From Gemmatimonadota bacterium (GTDB lineage: Bacteria; Gemmatimonadota; Gemmatimonadetes; Gemmatimonadales; Gemmatimonadaceae), in assembly GCA_003222065.1 (NCBI GenBank), contig QHUV01000175.1, positions 1 to 5,820 of the forward strand: DNA of 5,820 bases, read 5' to 3'. Position 1 is the first letter of the stretch. Every line of letters starts with the position of its first letter. Under the pieces are notes generated by a model. It saw only the letters and a list, made by a program, of their open reading frames with translations. It was not told the DNA's origin and made no database searches. Shown piece after piece: positions 1-5,600 of this stretch. A program made the translations under genes and the position numbers.

Positions 1-303
1 AAGACGCATGATGTCGCATCACATACCCGGCGCGCCGACATTCTGATTGTCGCGGCGGGCCGGCCGCGGATGATCACGGCGGACATGGTCAAACGAGGCG
101 CCATCGTCATCGACGTCGGGATGAATCGGATTCCGGATGCGAGTAAGAAGAGCGGCGCGCAATTGGTCGGTGACGTCGACTTCGATCGCGTTCGCGAGGT
201 CGCGTCGCTCATTACGCCAGTGCCGGGCGGCGTGGGCAAGATGACAATCGCCATGCTGATGCGGAACACGGTTCGCGCCGCGCTTCGCGCAGGTCGTAAA
301 TGA
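1..303 (+). CDS. folD: Bifunctional methylenetetrahydrofolate dehydrogenase/methenyltetrahydrofolate cyclohydrolase FolD, C-terminal part
   Basis: The frame is open from base 1 to the TGA at 301-303 and gives the last 100 residues of a protein usually about 285-300 long, so roughly the first 190 residues lie upstream of the window. FolD is a cytosolic enzyme that oxidises 5,10-methylene-THF to methenyl-THF with NADP and hydrolyses it to 10-formyl-THF. Visible family signatures are the Rossmann-fold stretch [11 protein letters not shown] (residues 13-23 of the fragment), the VIDVGMNRI segment, LVGDVDF, and the C-terminal signature [17 protein letters not shown]. The usual Pro of GGVGPMT is Lys here, an uncommon change. 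The stop codon overlaps the xseA start by four bases (ATGA), suggesting translational coupling. Identity is secure. Whether the missing part is intact cannot be judged. Confidence 0.96.
   Translation, partial: KTHDVASHTRRADILIVAAGRPRMITADMVKRGAIVIDVGMNRIPDASKKSGAQLVGDVDFDRVREVASLITPVPGGVGKMTIAMLMRNTVRAALRAGRK
291..302 (+). promoter_or_regulatory. Ribosome binding site and ATGA stop-start overlap of folD/xseA
   Basis: AGG at 291-293 lies six bases before the ATG at 300, which shares ATGA with the folD stop. This spacing favours 300 over the second in-frame ATG at 306. The match to the anti-Shine-Dalgarno sequence is short, so reinitiation by ribosomes finishing folD probably contributes. Confidence 0.5.
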
Positions 304-1622
304 CGATGCGAAAGCGGCGCGACTCACGACCCGCGCACAGCGACGACCGTGGCGTGCGCGGCGACCTGGATCTCTTCGGTCCTCCGCCGGCCCCCGAGCC
401 GCGCGTTGAACCCGCGTCACACGCGCCGATTGCGGGGATCTACGAGGATCTCGGCACCACGTTTCCCGGTGCGTCGCCATCGTCCGCGGTAAGTGTCGCG
501 ACCGTCACGGAAACCGCGAAGGACATTCTCGAAGGCGCGTTCATGCCGCTCTGGGTGCGCGGCGAGATCATCGATTTCAAGGCACACCGGAACGGCCACT
601 GGTATTTCTGTCTCCGCGACGGCAATGCCCAGCTGCGTTGCGTCGTCTGGTCGAAGGATCGTCGCTCGATCCCCGCTGCACCTGACGACGGAATGCAAGT
701 GACCGCGTTCGGCCAACTCACTGTGTACGCCGCGCGCGGCGACATGCAGTTCGCGGTCCGCCGGCTCGAGGCGGAGGGGGACGGCTTGTGGCGCAAAGCC
801 CTCGAGCGCACACGCGCGAAGCTGGAGAAAGACGGACTCCTGGCGCGCGAGCGGAAGCGCCCGTTGCCACGTTATCCACGCGTCGTTGCCGTCGTCACCA
901 GTCCCGACGGCGCCGCGCTGCACGACATCGTCGCCGTCGTTAGGCGACGGGCGCCGCACGTCAAGCTCGTCGTCGTTCCGGCCACCGTGCAGGGCGACGC
1001 GGCGATCGAGGAGCTGTGCTTTGCGCTCGATCAGGTGCGCCGGTGGAATCTGGCGGACACGGTCATCATTGGCCGCGGTGGCGGCGCGCGCGAAGATCTG
1101 CGGGCGTTCAATGACGAACGAGTCGCGCGTGCGATCGCGCGCTGTCCCGCACCAACCATTTCCGCGGTCGGGCACGAGATCGACGTCACGATCTGCGATC
1201 TCGTCGCCGACCATCGGGCGCCGACACCGTCGGCGGCGGCGGAAGCGGCTGTTCGTGCCACGGAGGAGTTGCTCGTCGAGCTGCAGGCAAAGGCGCGACA
1301 CCTCGTCGGCGCGATGAGCGCCCGGCTCGACGAAGGACACGTCGCGGTCCACCGTCTTGCCGGAGACCTAACGACGGCGAGTCGAAGTGTCGTCGAGCGT
1401 CGCGCCGGCCGCATCGCCGCCGCCGCGGGGCGGCTCCATGCCCTCAGCCCACTCGCGACGCTGGCTCGCGGCTACGCCATTGCGCAGGGCGACGATGGCC
1501 GTACGCTCGCGTCGATCGACGCCTTCGCGCCGGCAGCGGAATTTGATCTCCGGCTCAGGGACGGCAGCGTGCGCTCGACCGTGAAGTCAATTTCAGCGAC
1601 CGATCGTAAGGCGGAGGCATAG
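300..1622 (+). CDS. xseA: Exodeoxyribonuclease VII large subunit XseA
   Basis: This is the catalytic large subunit of exonuclease VII, which digests single-stranded DNA from both ends to oligonucleotides in repair and mismatch correction, together with XseB. The protein has 440 residues. Residues 1-62 are a basic, then Pro-rich and probably disordered extension. Residues about 64-157 are the OB-fold domain ([20 protein letters not shown]). Residues about 158-315 are the nuclease core, with [11 protein letters not shown] (200-210), [16 protein letters not shown] (258-273), and [17 protein letters not shown] followed by [11 protein letters not shown]209, R259, H292 and D295 align at a constant +54 offset with the E. 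coli residues I recall as essential (D155, R205, H238, D241). Residues about 316-380 form a short helical region, followed by [13 protein letters not shown] (382-394). The helical part is much shorter than in E. coli. The ATG at 300 overlaps the folD stop and has AGG at 291-293. An ATG at 306 or a GTG at 354 are alternative starts. Confidence 0.96.
   Translation: MTMRKRRDSRPAHSDDRGVRGDLDLFGPPPAPEPRVEPASHAPIAGIYEDLGTTFPGASPSSAVSVATVTETAKDILEGAFMPLWVRGEIIDFKAHRNGHWYFCLRDGNAQLRCVVWSKDRRSIPAAPDDGMQVTAFGQLTVYAARGDMQFAVRRLEAEGDGLWRKALERTRAKLEKDGLLARERKRPLPRYPRVVAVVTSPDGAALHDIVAVVRRRAPHVKLVVVPATVQGDAAIEELCFALDQVRRWNLADTVIIGRGGGAREDLRAFNDERVARAIARCPAPTISAVGHEIDVTICDLVADHRAPTPSAAAEAAVRATEELLVELQAKARHLVGAMSARLDEGHVAVHRLAGDLTTASRSVVERRAGRIAAAAGRLHALSPLATLARGYAIAQGDDGRTLASIDAFAPAAEFDLRLRDGSVRSTVKSISATDRKAEA
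1613..1617 (+). promoter_or_regulatory. Shine-Dalgarno site of xseB
   Basis: GGAGG sits inside the last codons of xseA, 11 bases before the xseB ATG. It is the strongest anti-16S match near any start in this window, consistent with a need for high XseB output, since the holoenzyme carries several small subunits per large one (known for the family). Confidence 0.55.
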
Positions 1623-1628
1623 CATCGC

Positions 1629-1841
1629 ATGCCATTTGAGTCGTACCTGAAGCGCCTCGAGATGATCGTGGCCGAGCTCGAAGGCGATCAGCTCGAGTTG
1701 GCACGCGCCCTCGAACTATTCGAGGAGGGAGTGGAGTGCCTGCGGTCGGCGTCCAAGGAGCTCGCGGACGCACGCTCCCACGTACAACGTCTCGTCGAGC
1801 GTGACGACGGCAGCTTCGAGCTCACCGACTTTCGTGGCTGA
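1629..1841 (+). CDS. xseB: Exodeoxyribonuclease VII small subunit XseB
   Basis: The 70-residue protein has the usual length of exonuclease VII small subunits (about 65-85). It matches the family pattern: FESYLKRLEMIVAELEGDQL (residues 3-22), then LELARALELFEEGVECLRSA, then a charged helix ending in VQRLVE. The family forms an antiparallel helical hairpin, and several copies coat the helical region of XseA in the cytoplasmic holoenzyme. The ATG at 1629 is six bases after the xseA stop. GGAGG at 1613-1617, inside the end of xseA, lies 11 bases upstream, which is slightly long but the best Shine-Dalgarno match in the window. The stop at 1839-1841 overlaps the start of the prenyl synthase gene. 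Adjacency to xseA and the family pattern make the call firm despite the small size. Confidence 0.94.
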   Translation: MPFESYLKRLEMIVAELEGDQLELARALELFEEGVECLRSASKELADARSHVQRLVERDDGSFELTDFRG

Positions 1842-2760
1842 ACGCGCAACCATCGGCACGTACGACGCAACCGTAGTCGCGGAGATCGACACCAATCGAC
1901 GCCGCATCGACGACGCATTGGCATCGCTCTGTCACCGCGATCTGTCATCGCTCGACAATTGCGCGCCCGACGTCGCCGCGGCGATTCGCTACAGCTTACT
2001 CGGCGGCGGAAAGCGATTTCGCGGCATCCTCTTTCTGGCCGCGTATCGCGCCGCCGGCGGCATTGCCGACGCGACGGACCTCGCCGCGGCAATCGAGATC
2101 GTGCACGCCTATTCGCTCGTGCATGACGATTTGCCGTGCATGGACAACGACGATCTGCGGCGTGGGCGGCCCACGGCTCATCGCGTGTTTGGCGCGCGCA
2201 CGGCGACGGTTGCTGGGGTGACCATGGTGCCTCTGGCGGCGCGCACCGCGGCACGCGCGGCAGCGACGTTGCCGGGTGCGAACGCGACACGCGTCGTACA
2301 GGAGCTCATGAGCGCAGCCGGCGCCGGAGGAATGATCGGCGGACAGATGCTCGATCTCGAGGGCGAGGCAAAGCCGCTCGCGTTGGCAGAGCTGGAACTG
2401 ATCCACCGCGGCAAGACAGGCGCACTGGTGTCCGTCGCGGCTCTCCTTGGCGGTGTCGCCGCGGGCGCATCGGAGGCCGCAATCGGGGCGCTGGCCAAAT
2501 ATGGCGCCGATCTCGGTCTCGCATTTCAGATCGCCGACGATGTGTTGGACGTCACCGGGACATCCGAAGCGCTCGGCAAGACCGCCGGACGCGACGCCGC
2601 GCTCCGCAAGAGCACTTACCCGTCACTACTCGGACTCGAAGCCGCGCAACGGCGGGCGGAGGCACTCGTCGCAGATGGTTGCGCAGCGCTGGATCGTGTC
2701 GGGCTCCTCACGCCGGTACTGGAGAGCATTGCACATTTCGTCGTCAGGCGTAGTTCGTAA
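1834..2760 (+). CDS. ispA: Short-chain trans-polyprenyl diphosphate synthase (farnesyl/geranylgeranyl diphosphate synthase, IspA-like)
   Basis: This enzyme condenses DMAPP or allylic diphosphates with IPP to make C15 or C20 prenyl diphosphates in the cytosol. Numbered from the GTG at 1834 (308 residues), it shows LLGGGKRFRG (56-65), the first Asp-rich motif DDLPCMDNDDLRRGRPT (98-114, the DDxxxxD form of bacterial short-chain synthases), GGQMLD (169-174), GKTGAL (193-198), the second Asp-rich motif DDVLDVTG (235-242), and STYPSLLGLE (260-269). The usual AGDAL after the first motif is replaced by AGVTM. The GTG at 1834 overlaps the xseB stop by eight bases. A GTG at 1801 is also open and would add 11 residues (319 total), but they show no family similarity. 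Product length (C15 versus C20) cannot be decided by eye. The neighbouring dxs supplies the MEP pathway that makes its substrates. Confidence 0.93.
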   Translation: MAERATIGTYDATVVAEIDTNRRRIDDALASLCHRDLSSLDNCAPDVAAAIRYSLLGGGKRFRGILFLAAYRAAGGIADATDLAAAIEIVHAYSLVHDDLPCMDNDDLRRGRPTAHRVFGARTATVAGVTMVPLAARTAARAAATLPGANATRVVQELMSAAGAGGMIGGQMLDLEGEAKPLALAELELIHRGKTGALVSVAALLGGVAAGASEAAIGALAKYGADLGLAFQIADDVLDVTGTSEALGKTAGRDAALRKSTYPSLLGLEAAQRRAEALVADGCAALDRVGLLTPVLESIAHFVVRRSS

Positions 2761-2776
2761 CCTTGACACCGGACCC

Positions 2777-2816
2777 GTAACAGGGACCTGAACCATTCGC
2801 TAGCTTTAGACCCGGT
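2777..2816 (+). promoter_or_regulatory. Candidate dxs promoter, possibly giving a leaderless mRNA
   Basis: The 56 bases between the prenyl synthase stop and dxs form the only real gap in the window. They hold TAGCTTTA at 2801-2808, a plausible -10 region. GTAACA at 2777-2782, matching TTGACA at four of six positions, lies 18 bases upstream. A start 6-8 bases after the -10 would fall within 0-4 bases of the ATG at 2817, and no Shine-Dalgarno sequence is visible before that ATG. A perfect TTGACA at 2763-2768 is 32 bases from TAGCTT, too far to pair with it, and it has no good -10 at 16-18 bases. This is a prediction by eye. No rho-independent terminator is seen here, so read-through from upstream remains possible. 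Confidence 0.4.
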
Positions 2817-4721
2817 ATGTCGATTCTCGAGCGAATCCAATCTCCTGCTGACTTGCGCAGCTTGACTCGCGACGAGCTGCATACGCTCGCCGACGAGATC
2901 CGCGCGCGACTGATCGACGTGTGCTCGCGGACCGGAGGGCACATCGGGGCCGGCCTCGGCGTCGTCGAGCTAACGGTCGCGCTACACGCGGCGTTCGAGA
3001 CGCCGCGCGACCAGCTCCTCTGGGACGTTGGGCATCAAGGGTATCCGCACAAGTTGCTCAGTGGCCGCAACGAGCGCCTCGAGACGTTGCGTCAGGAGAA
3101 CGGCATCTCGGGATTCCTGAAACGCACGGAGAGCGAGTACGACGTCTTTGGCGCTGGCCACGCGGCGACCGCCATTTCCGCGGCACTCGGTGTCGCGGCA
3201 GGTCGCGACCTCCGGCACGAGAAGTACAAGGTCATCGCCGTCGTCGGTGACGGCGCGCTCACGTGCGGGCTGGCGTATGAAGGCTTGAACAATGCCGGCC
3301 ACTCCGAGCGCGACGTCATCGTGGTGCTCAATGACAACGAGATGTCAATCGCGCCTAACGTCGGCGCGATCTCCAAATACCTGACGTCGGTGCAACGGAA
3401 CTCCTTGTACAACCGGGTGCGGTCGGCGATCGGCGATCTTGCGGACGGCGGCCCTGGTGGTCTGTTCTCGTCGATCGGACTCGGCACGTGGGTGCGGCGC
3501 TGGGAAGAGAGTCTCAAGGCATTGCTGACGCCGGGTGTGCTCTTCGAGGAGCTCGGCTTTCGGTATTTCGGTCCCATCGACGGCCACGACATCGACGCGA
3601 TGATCGAGACGTTCACCGCGGTGCGCGACCTGGGTGGTCCCCGGCTCGTGCACGTGCGCACGCAGAAGGGAAAGGGCTTTCCCGCCGGTGAGAGTCTCGA
3701 GAAATGGCATGCGCTTCCGCCTGACCACGACCCGTCGACGGGCAAGCTTCGTCATGCGTCGGGAGCGACGACTTACCAGAAAGTCTTTGGCAAGGGACTC
3801 GTCGAGCTCGGGACGGAGAACGACCAGGTCGTCGCGATCACCGCGGCGATGCCGAGTGGCACGAGCACCGACTTGTTCGCAAAGGCTTATCCGGCTCGCT
3901 TTTTTGATGTCGGCATTGCCGAAGCGCACGCGGTGACGTTCGCGGCTGGATTGGCAACACGTGGAATCCGTCCCGTGGTCGCGATCTATTCGACGTTCCT
4001 CCAGCGGGCGTACGACAGCATCATTCACGATGTCGCCATTCAGTCGCTGCCGGTCATCTTCTGTCTCGATCGCGCGGGTCTCGTTGGTGAAGACGGCGAG
4101 ACGCACATGGGCTTGTACGACATTGCCTATCTGCTCGCCGTGCCTAACGTGACGGTGACGGCGCCGAAGGACGCACGCGAGATGCTTGGCCTGCTGCGCA
4201 CCGCGATTCAGCATCAGCGGGGGCCGTTCTCGATTCGCTACCCACGAGACGCCGCGCCGGACAGCGTTCCCGCGATCTCGGAGATCGAGCTGGTGCCATA
4301 CGGCACCTGGGAGGTCATGCGGCACGGATCGGAGATCGCCATACTCGCGGCCGGCACCATGGTGCGGCCCGCCATCGACGCCGCGGGCGTCCTGGCATCC
4401 GAAGGCTTGCGCGTAACGGTCGTGAATTGTCGCTTCCTCAAGCCGTATGACGAAGTCACCCTTGCCGCGGTCCTTGCCAGTCATGGGCGCGTGCTGGTGG
4501 TGGAGGAGGGCACGGTGGTCAATGGTTTCGGTGCGTACATGTCGACAGTGATCGCGCGCCAGGATCCGTCGATCCGTGTTGCGGTGCACGGTGTACCGGA
4601 TCGCATCATCCCTGCGGCTTCGCGCGCTCGTCAACTCGCGCTCACCGGGCTCGATGCCACTGGGATCGCGGAACGTGTCCGCGCGCTGCACGAGCAAGAG
4701 AGCGAGGCAGTCGCCGGGTGA
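2817..4721 (+). CDS. dxs: 1-deoxy-D-xylulose-5-phosphate synthase
   Basis: Dxs is a thiamine-diphosphate enzyme that condenses pyruvate and glyceraldehyde 3-phosphate to DXP, the entry step of the MEP isoprenoid pathway, also feeding thiamine and pyridoxal synthesis in many bacteria. The 634 residues match the family length (E. coli about 620). Landmarks are H42 in GGHIGAGLG, WDVGHQGYPHKLLSGR (69-84), GAGHAATAISAALG (112-125), the ThDP/Mg motif GDGALT (144-149) to LNDNEMS (171-177), PIDGHD (253-258), KWHAL with H298, the catalytic Glu E369 in DVGIAEAHAVTFAAGLA (364-380), STFLQRAYD (392-400), HDVAIQ (404-409), DRAGLVGEDGETH (418-430), and a C-terminal transketolase domain from about residue 490. 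The usual Gln after E369 (AEQHAVT) is Ala. The ATG at 2817 fits the family N-terminus and has no Shine-Dalgarno site. The stop overlaps nadK by four bases. Confidence 0.97.
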   Translation: MSILERIQSPADLRSLTRDELHTLADEIRARLIDVCSRTGGHIGAGLGVVELTVALHAAFETPRDQLLWDVGHQGYPHKLLSGRNERLETLRQENGISGFLKRTESEYDVFGAGHAATAISAALGVAAGRDLRHEKYKVIAVVGDGALTCGLAYEGLNNAGHSERDVIVVLNDNEMSIAPNVGAISKYLTSVQRNSLYNRVRSAIGDLADGGPGGLFSSIGLGTWVRRWEESLKALLTPGVLFEELGFRYFGPIDGHDIDAMIETFTAVRDLGGPRLVHVRTQKGKGFPAGESLEKWHALPPDHDPSTGKLRHASGATTYQKVFGKGLVELGTENDQVVAITAAMPSGTSTDLFAKAYPARFFDVGIAEAHAVTFAAGLATRGIRPVVAIYSTFLQRAYDSIIHDVAIQSLPVIFCLDRAGLVGEDGETHMGLYDIAYLLAVPNVTVTAPKDAREMLGLLRTAIQHQRGPFSIRYPRDAAPDSVPAISEIELVPYGTWEVMRHGSEIAILAAGTMVRPAIDAAGVLASEGLRVTVVNCRFLKPYDEVTLAAVLASHGRVLVVEEGTVVNGFGAYMSTVIARQDPSIRVAVHGVPDRIIPAASRARQLALTGLDATGIAERVRALHEQESEAVAG

Positions 4722-5593
4722 TCCGCGTCGGCGTCGTTGGACACCGGGGCTACGCGGGACTGCCTGACGTTCTCCAGACGCTGGAGGAGCTGTCGCCCGG
4801 TCTCGGTCTCGAGCTCCACTTCGAGCCCGAAATCCACGAAGCGGCGGGCTACGGCAAGGAGCTGGGCGATCCGTCACAGCTCGACGTCCTGCTCACGTTA
4901 GGCGGCGACGGCACGCTCCTCCGCGGTGCCCGCCTTCTGGATCCGCATCAGGTGCCGATCTTGGGCGTGAACCTCGGGCGTCTCGGTTTTCTCACGTGCT
5001 GCCCGGCGGACCAGCTGTCATCGGCGCTGATGCGGTTCGCGCGCCGCGACTATCTGGTCGAGTCACGCATGGCGATTCGCGCCCGCGTGCTCGACGCGTT
5101 CGGACGCGAGCGGCACAACTGGGTCGCGTTGAATGACGTCGTCCTCCACAAGGGCGGCTTCGCGCGCGTCGTCGAGCTCCGCGTTTGCGCGGACGGTGAG
5201 ACGATGGCCACGTATGGCGCCGATGGTGTGGTGATCTCGACGCCGACGGGATCGACGGCCTACAGTCTGTCGGCTGGCGGCCCGGTTGTCTTTCCGACGC
5301 TCGAAGCGCTCCTCGTTACACCCGTCTCCGCGCACGCTTTGGCGATCCGGCCGCTCATCCTCCCGCCTGGCACGGAGGTCACCGTGCAAGCGGAAGGTTT
5401 TCCCGAAGAATTATTGGTCACGATCGACGGCCAGGTGGGCTCCACTTTCGCTAGCGGCGAGACGCTCAGCATTCGTCGCGGTGAATGGGGAGTGCTCATC
5501 GTGCGCTTCCCGGGCGGCAGCTTCTTCAAGACGCTTCGACAGAAGCTCGGATGGGGCGGCCTCAAGGAACGCGATGAGAACTTCGGTACGTGA
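4718..5593 (+). CDS. nadK: NAD kinase (ATP/polyphosphate-dependent)
   Basis: NadK phosphorylates NAD to NADP in the cytosol and is the only known route to NADP in most bacteria. The 291 residues equal the usual length (E. coli 292). Visible motifs are the nucleotide-binding GGDGTLL (62-68), NLGRLGFLT (85-93), the NAD-binding ALNDVVLHK (137-145), ADGVVISTPTGSTAYSLSAG (168-187, with Ala in place of the usual Gly of GDG), HALAIRPLILP (206-216), TIDGQ (235-239) and the C-terminal KTLRQKLGWG. The GTG start at 4718 shares GTGA with the dxs stop, so translation is probably coupled. GAGG at 4704-4707 lies ten bases upstream. In some Firmicutes the same gene lies between dxs and recN, usually with tlyA and argR, which are absent here. 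Its NADP would serve both FolD and the later MEP pathway reductase. Confidence 0.97.
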   Translation: MIRVGVVGHRGYAGLPDVLQTLEELSPGLGLELHFEPEIHEAAGYGKELGDPSQLDVLLTLGGDGTLLRGARLLDPHQVPILGVNLGRLGFLTCCPADQLSSALMRFARRDYLVESRMAIRARVLDAFGRERHNWVALNDVVLHKGGFARVVELRVCADGETMATYGADGVVISTPTGSTAYSLSAGGPVVFPTLEALLVTPVSAHALAIRPLILPPGTEVTVQAEGFPEELLVTIDGQVGSTFASGETLSIRRGEWGVLIVRFPGGSFFKTLRQKLGWGGLKERDENFGT

Positions 5594-5600
5594 GGCGATG
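5565..5600 (+). promoter_or_regulatory. Alternative recN starts and ribosome binding site
   Basis: AGGA at 5565-5568 is five bases before an in-frame ATG at 5574 and 29 bases before the ATG at 5598. Starting at 5574 would add MRTSVREA and overlap nadK by 20 bases. Starting at 5598 gives the canonical RecN N-terminus (MLSELRIKNFAI), but the nearest purine-rich match, GAGG at 5592-5595, is only two bases away. Ribosome-site evidence favours 5574 and homology favours 5598. Confidence 0.5.

Noticed and set aside
417..1352. A 311-codon open frame on the minus strand opposite xseA
   Set aside because: Same artefact. The opposite strand encodes intact XseA motifs, and the antisense protein is low-complexity and Arg-rich.
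2136..2753. A 205-codon open frame on the plus strand inside the prenyl synthase gene
   Set aside because: It is an out-of-frame reading with very high Arg/Gly content and no motif. The overlapping frame holds both Asp-rich motifs in the right order.
2763..2768. Perfect TTGACA as the -35 element of the dxs promoter
   Set aside because: It is 32 bases from the only good -10-like word (TAGCTT at 2801), and the hexamers 16-18 bases downstream do not resemble a -10 box.
2772..2814. Direct repeat GACCCG at 2772-2777 and 2809-2814 flanking the dxs promoter, as an operator
   Set aside because: Six bases of GC-rich sequence repeated twice in about 40 bases is expected too often by chance, and neither copy is part of a palindrome.
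2761..2816. Rho-independent terminator after the prenyl synthase gene
   Set aside because: Only three-base-pair stems (CCC/GGG around 2774-2785) and no T-run follow, so there is no support for a terminator.
3345..4877. A 510-codon open frame on the minus strand opposite dxs
   Set aside because: It is the antisense shadow of dxs in GC-rich DNA. Its translation is rich in Arg, His and Asp, shows no recognisable family motif, and lies over a complete conserved gene.
938..4902. GTTAGGC / GCCTAAC words as integron attC core sites
   Set aside because: attC sites need paired inverted cores some 60-140 bases apart with a foldable palindrome. These copies are hundreds of bases apart inside core genes, with no integrase or cassette structure.
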